Origin: Rhizobiaceae bacterium
GTDB lineage: Bacteria > Pseudomonadota > Alphaproteobacteria > Rhizobiales > Rhizobiaceae
NCBI GenBank assembly: GCA_028281105.1
Contig: JANQKQ010000027.1
Coordinates: 1-64,000 of the forward strand
Reading direction: 5' to 3'
DNA: 64,000 bases
A program made the position numbers and the translations under genes. Under the pieces are notes generated by a model that ran no database searches, had not been told where the DNA came from, and was given only the letters and a program-made list of their open reading frames with translations. The first letter of the stretch is position 1. Every line of letters begins with the position of its first letter. Positions 21,218 to 29,774 of this stretch are shown here, piece after piece.

Positions 21218-21985
21218 ATGAGACTCTTTGATCGTGGGTTGACCATAGCCGCGCTGGTTTGCGGGCTGATATGCGGCGCCGGTGCGCTTAGCGCTTCAGC
21301 GGCCGATATCTATTCGCCCAAAGGTGTCGTCGAATTGTTCACCAGCCAGGGCTGCTCCTCATGTCCGCCCGCCGATGAATATGTGCATGAGCTGCGGCAG
21401 TCGGGAGAGGTGTTGGCGCTAGCCTGGCATGTGGACTACTGGGATTATCTGGGCTGGAAGGACACATTCGCCAAGCCGGCGTACGCCGACCGGCAGCGCC
21501 GCTACGCACTCAGCTTTGGCGAGCGTCAGATCTACACGCCGCAGGCGGTCATCAATGGCCGAAGCCATACGGTCGGTTCACACAAGACCACCATCCGCGA
21601 GCGGGTCGAGGGCTATATGGCCAGCGGGCTGGGCCTGACGGTTCCGGTCATGGCATACGTGGATAGCGACGCGCTGCAGGTGAAGGTGGCTGCGATTGAC
21701 GAGGCGGCCGATGCCACCCTTTGGATGGTTTATTTCAACAATCAGGAACAGGTGCAGGTGGAGCGGGGCGAGAACCGCGGCCGCAGCCTGACCTACGGCA
21801 ACATCGTGCGCGAGGTCGAAATGGTCGGCATGGTCAAGCAGGATGGTTTGACGCTGCATCTGCCATTTTCGGAGATCACCCGGCGCGGGTTCGATTCATG
21901 CGCCCTGGTGCTGCAGAAGACCACCGCGCTGGGCACGCCCGGACCCATTGTGGGCGCCACGGTTATTCGCAACGTGGGCGGCTGA
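21218..21985 (+). CDS. DUF1223 secreted thioredoxin-fold protein
   Basis: A 255-residue exported protein of the DUF1223 family, often next to acnA in alphaproteobacteria. The ATG at 21218 gives a signal peptide ending near SASAAD. The mature protein starts with GVVELFTSQGCSSCPPAD, a thioredoxin-like Cys46-x-x-Cys49 motif, then WHVDYWDYLGWKD and TPQAVINGR, all family hallmarks. It is presumed periplasmic and redox-active, but the function is not established. A start 30 codons earlier is open but would bury the signal peptide and overlap the hairpin after acnA. Confidence 0.88.
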   Translation: MRLFDRGLTIAALVCGLICGAGALSASAADIYSPKGVVELFTSQGCSSCPPADEYVHELRQSGEVLALAWHVDYWDYLGWKDTFAKPAYADRQRRYALSFGERQIYTPQAVINGRSHTVGSHKTTIRERVEGYMASGLGLTVPVMAYVDSDALQVKVAAIDEAADATLWMVYFNNQEQVQVERGENRGRSLTYGNIVREVEMVGMVKQDGLTLHLPFSEITRRGFDSCALVLQKTTALGTPGPIVGATVIRNVGG

Positions 21986-22024
21986 AGCCCGGTCGCGCCG
22001 TTCTGACATCAAACGCTTTCAATC

Positions 22025-22065
22025 TAAAAAAGAACCGGCCGCCATTCGCTGGAATGGGGCCGGTT
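22025..22065 (-). terminator. Terminator-like hairpin, minus-strand orientation
   Basis: An interrupted stem pairs AACCGGCC plus CCATTC (22033-22047) with GAATGG plus GGCCGGTT (22051-22065), with single-base interruptions. On the minus strand it is followed immediately by six T residues (complement of the A run 22026-22031). No minus-strand gene lies upstream of it before the convergent acyltransferase, so it either acts backward for DUF1223 or ends an unannotated RNA. Confidence 0.55.
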
Positions 22066-22100
22066 GGCAGTTATGGGGATTGAACTACACTCAAACTGGT

Positions 22101-22164
22101 GGTCCGGTCCGCCCGCATTTCGGGGGTTGGGGGGCTGAAATCCGAAGCGGACTGCGACCGGACC
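22101..22164. repeat. Inverted repeat, candidate structured RNA element
   Basis: GGTCCGGTC (22101-22109) pairs perfectly with GACCGGACC (22156-22164), and inside it ATTTC pairs with GAAAT, leaving G-rich internal loops. It does not overlap a gene and is not followed by a T run on the plus strand. Confidence 0.6.
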
Positions 22165-22364
22165 GTCTGAGGCAACAAACCCTTTATCCAACCCAATCAA
22201 GACCCGGGCGCGGCGGAATTGGGGCGGAAGTTTGATATTTTCGCCGTCCCACGCCGTGCATGCACCTCCCACATATGCAGGCGATTGAGGTCTCGGGGCC
22301 TCTTGTCAGCCGGGCGATTTCGACCCAGAATGCGGGTTTGATACCAGCTGGATAAGGAGGCAGC

Positions 22365-22754
22365 ATGGACGAATGCGCTGATGAACAACGACCCTCTCAG
22401 CCGGCAGCGGCCAATGGCCAGCTGATCCGGCTGAATCCAGCGTCTCGCCCAACCCGGCAGGTTTCGTTCGACCGACGCGAGCTCGACATGATCCTGCGCA
22501 TATACGGCCATAAGGTCGCCAGCGGCGAATGGCGCGACTACGCAATCGACATGCTCAAAGAGCGAGCCGTGTTTTCGGTATTCCGACGATCGAGCGAGGT
22601 GCCGCTCTATTCGATCGAAAAAGACCTCAAGCTGGCTCGCAAACAAGGCGCCTATTCGGTGATCAATGCCGGCGGCTTCGTGTTGAAACGCGGCCACGAT
22701 CTGGCTTCGGTGCTGCGGGTGTTCGACAGGAAACCCAGACTGGTGGCGGTCTAA
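22365..22754 (+). CDS. DUF2794 domain-containing protein
   Basis: A 129-residue soluble protein preceded by an excellent ribosome site (AAGGAGG at 22352-22358). From about residue 34 it matches DUF2794: VSFDRRELDMILRIYGHKVASGEWRDYA, FRRSSEVPLYSIEK and QGAYSVINAGG. This small family is largely alphaproteobacterial and of unknown function; the N-terminal 30 residues are low in complexity. It converges with the acyltransferase gene, and a GC-rich hairpin lies between or across their stops (about 22763-22789). Confidence 0.87.
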   Translation: MDECADEQRPSQPAAANGQLIRLNPASRPTRQVSFDRRELDMILRIYGHKVASGEWRDYAIDMLKERAVFSVFRRSSEVPLYSIEKDLKLARKQGAYSVINAGGFVLKRGHDLASVLRVFDRKPRLVAV

Positions 22755-22773
22755 GCGCTCCAGGCCGGCGGAC

Positions 22774-23358
22774 CTAGCGGTCCGGCGGCGTCCACAGGTT
22801 TCCCGGATAGGCTTGCAGGTCCGGAAGCTCGCGCGCATCGTCGACGAGCGTCAGCTGCATGATGGTGGTGTCATGCCAGCGCCCGTGCTTGAAACCGACC
22901 TTTCTCAGGTTCCCGGCCAGCTCGAACCCCAAGCTTTCATGCAGGCCGATCGAGCCGGGATTTCCCGGCCCGGCGATGATGGCGACCATCTGGCGAAACC
23001 CAAGCGCCCGGGTCGCGTCGATCAACCGCAGCAGCAGCCGCTTCCCCACGCCGCGACCCTGCAAGTCCGGTCGCACGTAAACCGAGTTCTCGACGCTCCA
23101 GCGATAGGCGGGGCGGGTACGATATGGACCGGCATAAGCGTAGCCGGCGATCGTGTCAGGAGCGGCGGGGTCATGCGCGACGAAATAGGGATAGCCGGCC
23201 GCTACAACCGCATTAAAGCGCGCCCTCATCTCGCTCTCGTCAGGTGCGGTGAGTTCGAAGCTGGCCGTTCCCTCTTTCACCGCCTGGGCATAGATCGCGG
23301 TGATCTGGCCGATGTCATCGGCTTTGGCCTTCCTGATCAGCAAATCCGTGTCGGGCAT
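22774..23358 (-). CDS. GNAT-family L-amino-acid N-acyltransferase (MnaT/Pat-like)
   Basis: A 194-residue acetyl-CoA-dependent N-acetyltransferase. The chosen start (MPDTDLLIRKAKADDIGQI) gives the normal first strand. The acetyl-CoA loop is RPDLQGRGVGKRLL. The segments ENSVYVRPDLQGRG, GPGNPGSIGLHESLGF and FKHGRWHDTTIMQ are typical of phosphinothricin/methionine-sulfone acetyltransferases (MnaT, formerly Pat). The natural substrate is likely an amino acid or analogue. The gene begins just downstream of the terminator of the Bax-inhibitor gene, so it probably has its own promoter. Confidence 0.9.
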   Translation of the reverse strand: MPDTDLLIRKAKADDIGQITAIYAQAVKEGTASFELTAPDESEMRARFNAVVAAGYPYFVAHDPAAPDTIAGYAYAGPYRTRPAYRWSVENSVYVRPDLQGRGVGKRLLLRLIDATRALGFRQMVAIIAGPGNPGSIGLHESLGFELAGNLRKVGFKHGRWHDTTIMQLTLVDDARELPDLQAYPGNLWTPPDR

Positions 23359-23370
23359 TTCGCACACACC

Positions 23371-23403
23371 GCGAAAACGAAAACGGCGCCACGCGGGCGC
23401 CGT
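23371..23403 (-). terminator. Rho-independent terminator of the Bax-inhibitor-1 gene
   Basis: On the minus strand an 8-bp perfect stem (23383-23390 with 23396-23403, five-base loop) is followed by TTTTCGTTTT. It begins 26 bases after the stop of the Bax-inhibitor-1 gene and ends just before the acyltransferase start. Confidence 0.88.
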
Positions 23404-23428
23404 CTCCAAATCTCGTCCGTGTCACCCG

Positions 23429-24166
23429 CTATTCCCGGTTGCCCAGGAATTGCAGCAGGAACATGAACATGTTGATGAAGTTCAGGTACAGGCTGAGCGC
23501 GCCCATCAGGGTGGCCCGGCTCATCGCCACGGCGTTGCCGGCGACATAGTCGTACTCGACCTTCAGCCGCTGGGTGTCCCAGGCCGTGAGGCCGGCGAAC
23601 ACCAGCAGGCCGATCACGGAGATGGCGAACTGCAGCGCGCTCGAGGCCAGGAAGATGTTGACGATCATCGCGATGATGATGCCGAACAGCCCCATGATCA
23701 GGAACGAGCCCATGCCCGACAGGTTGCGCTGGGTGGTGTAGCCGTACAGGCTGAGCGCGCCGAAGGCGGCTGCGGTGATGAAGAAGGTCTGAACCACGCT
23801 GGCCGAGGTGTAGACCATGAAGATCCATGAGATCGACATGCCCATCACCGCCGCGAAGGCCCAGAAGATCAGTTGCGCGGCGCCGGTCGAAAGCCGGTTG
23901 ATGCCGAACGACAGCACCAGCACGAACGCCAGCGGCGCGAACATCAGCACGTAGCGCAGCGGGGTTGCGTAGATCGCCTGGGCGAAAGCAGGGTTGGACG
24001 CGGCCAGATAGGACGTGCCCAATGCGGCGATGCCGGTGACCGCCAGCGCCAGCGCCATGTAGTTGTAGATGCCGAGCATGTAGGAGCGCAGACCCTGATC
24101 GATGTCAGCGTCGGTGCGGGTGGCAACGCGCCCCATACGAGCCGGATTGTCTTGAAAGTCCGCCAT
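23429..24166 (-). CDS. Bax inhibitor-1/YccA family membrane protein
   Basis: A 245-residue protein with seven predicted helices in the arrangement of the BI-1 (TMBIM) family, whose bacterial members include pH-sensitive calcium-leak channels. The N-terminus has a short soluble stretch ending DQGLRSYMLGIYNYMALAL. The signature WDTQRLKVEYDYVAG is in the penultimate loop, and the C-terminal LNFINMFMFLLQFLGNRE is standard. The ATG at 24166 is preceded by GAGAGG. Monocistronic, with its own terminator. Confidence 0.94.
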   Translation of the reverse strand: MADFQDNPARMGRVATRTDADIDQGLRSYMLGIYNYMALALAVTGIAALGTSYLAASNPAFAQAIYATPLRYVLMFAPLAFVLVLSFGINRLSTGAAQLIFWAFAAVMGMSISWIFMVYTSASVVQTFFITAAAFGALSLYGYTTQRNLSGMGSFLIMGLFGIIIAMIVNIFLASSALQFAISVIGLLVFAGLTAWDTQRLKVEYDYVAGNAVAMSRATLMGALSLYLNFINMFMFLLQFLGNRE

Positions 24167-24327
24167 GGAAACCTCTCGTGATCTCTTTCCGGTTGTAACT
24201 GCCAGTGTGTTTGCCACAACAAAGGGTTACCGCCCGCGTTATGCGGGCCGTCGGGGCTAATATGTGGGCTAAAGGCCGGCACGACAAGGGTCGCGCATGC
24301 TTTTCGCATGCAAAATTCGAACCGAGG

Positions 24328-26874
24328 TTAAAGCTCGCGAAGCACCGGCGCAGCCTTGTGTCCGAGAACGCGCCAGGTGCCGGCCAGGCCGAAGCCGACG
24401 GTGGCCACCAGCGCGGCGGCGACCGTCAAAACCGCCACCGAGGGCATGAATCTGGCCGGAAATTCCATGACTTGCGCGATAACGAACCAGGAAGCCAACC
24501 CGCCGGCGACGATGGCGAAGACGGCGGTCGCCAGACCCAGCAGGAAGTATTCGCATACGAAGGTGCGGATCAGCGTCCCTCGTGTCGCGCCCAGGGTCTT
24601 CAAGATAACCGAATCGTGAACCCGTGCCGCGTTGCCGGCCGCCAATGCGCCGGCAAGCACCAGGATCGACGCCAGTAGCGCCACCGACGCGGCGACGCGC
24701 ACCGCGCCAGCCAGTTGGCGGATCAGCCCGTTGACCAACTCGAGCGCGTCGCGGACCCTCACGCTGGTGATGGTGGGAAACTCGCCCGAGATGGCGCGCA
24801 GGATGTCTCCGTCGGACTTGCTCGAACCGCCATCGCTCGTCAACGTGGCGAGATGGGCGTGCGGAGCGCCGGCAAAGGTGTTGGGCGAGAACACCATGAC
24901 GAAATTGATCGCCATGCTCTCCCACTCCACATGGCGCAGGTTGGCGATCGTCGCGTCGATGTTGCGGCCGAGCACGTTGACCGACAATGTGTCACCCACC
25001 TCAAGACCCAGCTCGCCGGCTTCCTCGGCCGAAAATGAGATCAGCGGCGGGCCCGAATAACCGACTGGCCACCATTCGCCCTGGGCCAAGGTTGAGTTCT
25101 CAGGCACATCGGCCGCGTAGGTGATGCCGCGGTCGCCGCGCAGCACCCATTCGCCGCCGTTCTCAGGCTTGTATTGCGATGCGGGGATGCCTTTCAGTTC
25201 GACGATGCGACCACGCAGCATCGGCACGGTGGCGATTTCGCCGGCCGGCTCCAGCTCGGCGAGCAACTCCAGGAAAGCATCGCGCTCGTGGTTTTGGATA
25301 TCGACGAAGAAGAAGTCCGGCGAACGCTGCGGCAGATTGTCGGTGATCTGCCGGCGCAGATTGCCGTCGATCAGCGCCAGCGTCACCAGCAATGCGAGCC
25401 CCAGCCCCAGCGACAACACCACCGATGGGGTCAGCGAGCCGGGCCGGTGAATGTTGCCCAGCGCCATGCGCCACGGGGTCGAGCGCACGGTTGGGGCTGC
25501 ACGCGCCAGCCGCTGGATGGCCCATGCTACCGAGCGCAGCAGCACGAAGCAGAACGCCAGGGCGCTGACAAAAATGCCGGCGATCAGGCGGTTGTCCGAC
25601 AACCCGATCGCCAGGCCGATCAGGGCGGCAACACAGATGGCCAGCGCCACCAGATACGCGCCGCGGGGCAGGCCGCTGACCGAGTAAGAACTGGCGCGGA
25701 ACAGCGTCGTGGCCGGCACGTCGCGGGCGGCGGCAAGCGGCCAGATCGCGAAGACCAGCGCTGTGAGCAGACCATAGGCCGTGGCCAGACCCAGAGCACC
25801 GGGATATACCGGGGCGGCCGCTGCCGAGACCGGCACGAACGCGGCCAGTGCGCCGCGCGTCAGCCAGGGCGTGGCGGCGCCGGCAACGAGCCCGATGACG
25901 ATGCCGGCCGCCGCAAGCACGAGGATCTGGATCAGATAGATCTGGAAGATCATCCGGCCGGGCGCGCCTACGCTTTTCAAGGTTGCAATCACCGGGCGTT
26001 TGCCGTCGACGAAGGCGCGGACCGCGTTGGCGACTCCGACCCCGCCGACGATCAGCGCGCTCAGACCCACCAGCGTCAGAAATTGCGAGAACCGCTCGAT
26101 GTTGCGCGCCAGCGCCGGCGCCGCATTGTCCCGCGATCGCACACGCCAACCGGCTTGCGGGAACTCGGCCGCGGCCTGCTCGACCACCGCACGCAGATTG
26201 CCCGGCGAGGGGTCCGTGAGCCGCGAACGATAGTTCCACTGCACCAGACTGCCGGGCTGTACCAATCCGCTACTTTTCAGACCGGCGTGCGAAACGATGA
26301 CCTTCGGGCCGAAGCCCATGCCTTCGCCTACCCGATCGGGTTCGGCGGTGATCACTCCGGCGGCGGTAAACGACTGCTCGCCGATGACGATGGTGTCGCC
26401 GACGCCCAGATCCAGCCGGTCGAGCAATAGTTGGTCGACCCACGCCACATTGTTGTCGATACCGTCGACGCCCGCGATGCGATCGGCGATCTCAAGCCTG
26501 CCGTAGAGCGGGTATGCCTCGTCGACGGCCTTTAACTCGATGAGCGTCTGATCAGCCCCGTCGACGCGGCGCGCCATGGCGCGCAGGTTGGCGGATCGGG
26601 TGATCGTTCCGGTACCTTCGATGAACGTCAGCTCGTCGTCACTGGCCTGACGCTGGGTGAGGGAGAACGAGATATCGCCACCCAGGATCGCCTGCCCCTC
26701 GCCTGCCAGGCCGTCGCCGATCGCGCGGGCCACCGAGTTGACGCCGGCAATGGCGGTCACGCCCAGCGCGATACAGGCGATGAAGATGTAGAACCCGCGC
26801 AAACCGCCGCGCAGTTCGCGCATGGCGAAGCGAAACGCCAGCACGAGACCCGCGGCGTTCTTTCGATTGCTCAC
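24328..26874 (-). CDS. FtsX-family ABC transporter permease (YbbP-like)
   Basis: An 848-residue membrane protein with one N-terminal helix (about 20-42), a MacB-like periplasmic domain, a three-helix block (about 265-430), further helices in the middle, a second periplasmic domain and a C-terminal three-helix FtsX block. This ten-helix, two-domain plan is that of YbbP, the permease paired with the YbbA ATPase. The GTG at 26874 overlaps the ATPase stop (GTGA), giving a normal VSNRKNAAGLVLAFRFAMRELRGG beginning. YbbAP systems are linked to extraction of hydrophobic molecules from the membrane, and the E. coli genes also adjoin tesA, as here. Confidence 0.92.
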   Translation of the reverse strand: MSNRKNAAGLVLAFRFAMRELRGGLRGFYIFIACIALGVTAIAGVNSVARAIGDGLAGEGQAILGGDISFSLTQRQASDDELTFIEGTGTITRSANLRAMARRVDGADQTLIELKAVDEAYPLYGRLEIADRIAGVDGIDNNVAWVDQLLLDRLDLGVGDTIVIGEQSFTAAGVITAEPDRVGEGMGFGPKVIVSHAGLKSSGLVQPGSLVQWNYRSRLTDPSPGNLRAVVEQAAAEFPQAGWRVRSRDNAAPALARNIERFSQFLTLVGLSALIVGGVGVANAVRAFVDGKRPVIATLKSVGAPGRMIFQIYLIQILVLAAAGIVIGLVAGAATPWLTRGALAAFVPVSAAAAPVYPGALGLATAYGLLTALVFAIWPLAAARDVPATTLFRASSYSVSGLPRGAYLVALAICVAALIGLAIGLSDNRLIAGIFVSALAFCFVLLRSVAWAIQRLARAAPTVRSTPWRMALGNIHRPGSLTPSVVLSLGLGLALLVTLALIDGNLRRQITDNLPQRSPDFFFVDIQNHERDAFLELLAELEPAGEIATVPMLRGRIVELKGIPASQYKPENGGEWVLRGDRGITYAADVPENSTLAQGEWWPVGYSGPPLISFSAEEAGELGLEVGDTLSVNVLGRNIDATIANLRHVEWESMAINFVMVFSPNTFAGAPHAHLATLTSDGGSSKSDGDILRAISGEFPTITSVRVRDALELVNGLIRQLAGAVRVAASVALLASILVLAGALAAGNAARVHDSVILKTLGATRGTLIRTFVCEYFLLGLATAVFAIVAGGLASWFVIAQVMEFPARFMPSVAVLTVAAALVATVGFGLAGTWRVLGHKAAPVLREL

Positions 26875-27590
26875 GCGGAAATCTTTCGCGGCGCGCGTTG
26901 AGATTCGATCTCGCCGGAATTGAGCGCGATCGTGCGCTCGCAACGCGCGGCCAGGCGCCGGTCGTGGGTGACCAGAACCAGGGTGGTACCGCGCTCGCGC
27001 TGCTTGGTGAACAGCAGATCGGCGATCTGCCCACCGGTGGCGTCGTCGAGATTGCCGGTGGGTTCGTCGGCGATCAGGATTGCCGGCGACGGGGCCAGCG
27101 CCCGCGCCAGCGCCACACGCTGCTGCTCGCCACCGGAAAGCTGACCGGGATAGTGATCCAGCCGATCTCCCAGACCGACGGCGGCGAGTTCGCTGGCGGC
27201 GTGGTCGAAGGCGCCCTCTTCGCCGGCCAACTCCAAGGGCACCGCGACGTTCTCCAACGCCGTCATGTTCGCCAGCAGGTGAAAGGACTGGAATACGATG
27301 CCGATCCTGCGGCCGCGAAACGCCGCCAATTCGTCCTCGTTCATGGCGGCGAGCGAGCGTCCTTCGACAATCACCTCGCCACTGTCGGGACGCTCGAGAC
27401 CGCCTAGCACCATCAACAATGTGGATTTGCCCGAGCCGGAAGGCCCCACCAGGCCCACCGATGTGCCGCGGGCGACCTGCAGGCTGATCTTCTTGAGCAC
27501 GTGCACCCGTGAGGCGCCATCGCCCAGCGTGAGATCCACGTCGTGCAGATCGATAACCGGATCGTCGGCCGGGGTTCCTGGCGATTGCAT
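26871..27590 (-). CDS. ABC transporter ATPase (YbbA/LolD-like)
   Basis: A 239-residue ATPase of the MacB/LolD/YbbA group. It has Walker A GPSGSGKS (49-56), the signature LSGGEQQRVALARAL, Walker B ILIADEPTGNLD and H-loop VTHDRRLA. The ATG at 27590 is the natural start; longer readings run antisense through tesA. It overlaps the permease gene by 4 bases and is divergent from tesA, whose ATG is 136 bases away. The conserved neighbourhood supports YbbA rather than LolD. Confidence 0.92.
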   Translation of the reverse strand: MQSPGTPADDPVIDLHDVDLTLGDGASRVHVLKKISLQVARGTSVGLVGPSGSGKSTLLMVLGGLERPDSGEVIVEGRSLAAMNEDELAAFRGRRIGIVFQSFHLLANMTALENVAVPLELAGEEGAFDHAASELAAVGLGDRLDHYPGQLSGGEQQRVALARALAPSPAILIADEPTGNLDDATGGQIADLLFTKQRERGTTLVLVTHDRRLAARCERTIALNSGEIESQRAPRKISA

Positions 27591-27725
27591 CTGTAAGCCC
27601 GAATCCTTATGTGCGGCCGAATCCAAGTGCGACGCCCCGGGGCGGCAAAAACGCGTGCGGCTGCTAGCATATCTCGGCAACTGTTGGTTGGATATGGGAT
27701 AAAGGTGACGAGAATCAATTCCGAG

Positions 27726-28394
27726 ATGCACAAATTGCCAAGAACCTCGTTCCTCATCGCCGGCTTGATCGCGTTTGCGCTTGGTTGGTTTCCGACCGCC
27801 GCCTCGAGCGAGCCCGTGACCATCGTCGCTCTGGGCGACAGCCTGACCGCCGGATTCGGGCTGGGGCCGGGCGAAGGGTTTACCGAACAACTGGAACGTG
27901 AACTGCGCGACGCCGGCATCGACGCGGTCGTCGTCAATGCCGGGGTTTCCGGCGACACGACCAGCGGCGGCCTGGCACGGCTCGACTGGTCGGTGGGCGA
28001 AGACGCCGACGCGGTAATCGTGGAACTGGGCGGCAACGATGCCCTGCGCGGTATCTCGCCGGAGGCGACAAGAGCCAATCTGGAAGCCATCATTACGGGT
28101 CTGAAAGACCGCGGCGTCGCGGTGCTGCTGGCCGGCATGATGGCGCCGCCGAATATGGGCAACTCCTATGGCGATGCGTTCAATCCGATCTTCTCCGATC
28201 TGGCGCGCGAGCATGATGTGGCGCTCTATCCGTTTTTTCTCGATGGAGTGGCGGCACGCGCCGATCTAAACTTGGCCGACGGCATACATCCCAATGCCGA
28301 AGGCGTGGCGATCATCGTCGAAAGCATCCTGCCGCATGTGCAGGCGATGGTGGAGCGCATACAGGCAGAAAGGCAGCGGGCGGGTTCGGGTTGA
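27726..28394 (+). CDS. tesA: Arylesterase / acyl-CoA thioesterase TesA (SGNH hydrolase)
   Basis: A 222-residue exported SGNH-fold lipase/thioesterase. The ATG at 27726 gives a signal peptide ending near TAASSEP. The four family blocks are visible: GDSL with nucleophile Ser39, Gly75 in NAGVSGDT, GGND with Asn104, and DGIHP with Asp185 and His188. It hydrolyses esters, lysophospholipids or thioesters in the periplasm. It is divergent from the YbbA/YbbP genes, the arrangement known from enterobacteria, suggesting a joint role in lipid handling. Confidence 0.94.
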   Translation: MHKLPRTSFLIAGLIAFALGWFPTAASSEPVTIVALGDSLTAGFGLGPGEGFTEQLERELRDAGIDAVVVNAGVSGDTTSGGLARLDWSVGEDADAVIVELGGNDALRGISPEATRANLEAIITGLKDRGVAVLLAGMMAPPNMGNSYGDAFNPIFSDLAREHDVALYPFFLDGVAARADLNLADGIHPNAEGVAIIVESILPHVQAMVERIQAERQRAGSG

Positions 28395-28449
28395 GCACCG
28401 GCGCGGCGACCGAATCGGCAAAAAGGTTCACTGGCGAAGGGGAAATGCG

Positions 28450-29007
28450 ATGCCGAGGTTGTTTACCGCCCTGGAGGTACCCGCCGATGTTGCGGCGATG
28501 CTGTCGTCGTTGAGCGGCGGGCTGGACGGCGCGCGCTGGATCGAGCCGGAGGACTACCACATCACGCTGCGCTTCATCGGGGATGTGGACGATCGCACCG
28601 CACATGAACTGGCCGACGCATTGGCGGATATCGAGCGTCCCGGCTTCACCTTGAGGGTCGACCGACTTGACGCGTTCGGTGGACGCAAGCCAAGGGCGAT
28701 CTTCGCGGCGATTGCGCCCAATGCCGGCCTTTCGCAGCTGCAACGCGAGCACGAGCGCATCGCGCGGCGGGCCGGATTGCCGCCGGAAACGCGAAAGTTC
28801 ACCCCCCACATCACGTTGGCCCGGTTGAAGGGCGTCAAACCGGAACGAGTGGCCCACTACCTTTCGCGAACCGGCGGGCTGGCGCCCCGGATGTTCGATG
28901 TCGACCGGTTCGCGCTGTTCTCTTCGCGCCAATCGGTGGGCGGCGGGCCGTATATCGTGGAGGAAAGCTACCGCCTGTTCGCGGAGAGATTGTCGCACGC
29001 AGGCTGA
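28450..29007 (+). CDS. thpR: RNA 2',3'-cyclic phosphodiesterase ThpR
   Basis: A 185-residue member of the 2H phosphoesterase superfamily. Both catalytic H-x-T-L motifs are present (HITL at 37-40 and 120-123), in the typical contexts EDYHITLRFIG and FTPHITLARL. It opens 2',3'-cyclic phosphates on RNA and has ligase activity in vitro. The ATG at 28450 is preceded by AAGGGG. It follows tesA by 55 bases. Confidence 0.93.
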   Translation: MPRLFTALEVPADVAAMLSSLSGGLDGARWIEPEDYHITLRFIGDVDDRTAHELADALADIERPGFTLRVDRLDAFGGRKPRAIFAAIAPNAGLSQLQREHERIARRAGLPPETRKFTPHITLARLKGVKPERVAHYLSRTGGLAPRMFDVDRFALFSSRQSVGGGPYIVEESYRLFAERLSHAG

Positions 29008-29031
29008 AATCCGCCCAATGGGGATGTCGAA

Positions 29032-29319
29032 ATGGTTGAGCGATTGGATCAGGGTCAGATCAAGCGGCATTTGGCCGAACTGCCCGGTTGGACGCACGAG
29101 GACGACTCCATCGCCCGACGTTTTGAATTCGCCAACTTCGTCGAGGCGTTCGGTTTCATGGCGCGTGCGGCGCTCGTGTGCGAGAAGATGAACCACCATC
29201 CCGACTGGTCCAACACCTACCGTAGTGTGGATGTGCGGCTGACCACGCACAGCGCCGGCGGGCTGACCGAGCTCGATTTCAAGCTCGCCCGCGCAATGGA
29301 CCGGCTGGCGGCTGGGTGA
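29032..29319 (+). CDS. 4a-hydroxytetrahydrobiopterin dehydratase (PCD/DCoH family)
   Basis: A 95-residue pterin-4a-carbinolamine dehydratase. The motif E-K-M-N-H-H-P-x5-Y is complete, with His55, His56, Pro57 and His73; Asp82 completes the active-site pattern. It regenerates dihydropterin after aromatic amino acid hydroxylation, or acts as a pterin-handling protein in organisms lacking such a hydroxylase; no hydroxylase is visible here. It lies 24 bases after thpR and probably shares its transcript. Confidence 0.94.
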   Translation: MVERLDQGQIKRHLAELPGWTHEDDSIARRFEFANFVEAFGFMARAALVCEKMNHHPDWSNTYRSVDVRLTTHSAGGLTELDFKLARAMDRLAAG

Positions 29320-29375
29320 ACGGCGGGGTTGAACCACCGCATACAATGCCCAACTCTTCGGCAAGGAGAAGAACG

Positions 29376-29774
29376 ATGGATGAAGAGCTGGTTGGCGAAA
29401 TTCTCAAACCTGGCGACGACGATGAAAACCGCAGCCGGGAACGCCGCATCAAAACCGGGTTCTGGGGTACGGTGAAGAAGTCGGCGGGGCGCATTCCGTT
29501 TATCGAAGATGTGGTCGCGAGCTATTATTGCGTACTTGATCCGGCGACGCCCAGCCGCGTTCGCGGGGTGCTGCTGGCGGCGCTCGCCTACTTTGTTCTG
29601 CCGCTCGATACGATCCCCGACTTCATCGTCGGCTTCGGCTTCACCGATGATATCGCCGTTCTGACCGCCGCGCTGGCCGCTGTGCGGGGAAGCCTGAATC
29701 CCGTTCATTACACGGCTGCGCGCAAGGCGCTCGCCGATCCCGACCAGAATAAGGACATGAAGCCGGAAGCATGA
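29376..29774 (+). CDS. YkvA family (DUF1232) membrane protein
   Basis: A 132-residue protein with a charged N-terminus and the DUF1232 core: SYYCVLDPATPSRVRGVLLAALAYFVLPLDTIPDF, ending in a second weak hydrophobic stretch. The family is widespread and of unknown function. The ATG at 29376 follows AAGGAG; an earlier in-frame start overlaps the dehydratase gene. It overlaps the methyltransferase gene by 4 bases. Confidence 0.88.
   Translation: MDEELVGEILKPGDDDENRSRERRIKTGFWGTVKKSAGRIPFIEDVVASYYCVLDPATPSRVRGVLLAALAYFVLPLDTIPDFIVGFGFTDDIAVLTAALAAVRGSLNPVHYTAARKALADPDQNKDMKPEA

Larger units (their letters stand above)
21986..22364. other. 379-base intergenic region with strong secondary structure
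   Basis: No protein-coding gene is supported here. The stretch holds a long hairpin with a T run on its minus-strand side (22025-22065), a second inverted repeat (22101-22109 with 22156-22164, inner ATTTC/GAAAT pairing) and, at the right end, the ribosome site of the DUF2794 gene. It is a candidate location for a small RNA transcribed on the minus strand. Confidence 0.6.

Noticed and set aside
25163..26430. Overlapping long frames of 358 (minus) and 418 (plus) residues inside the YbbP gene
   Set aside because: Both are alternative frames of a well-supported permease and show no domain.
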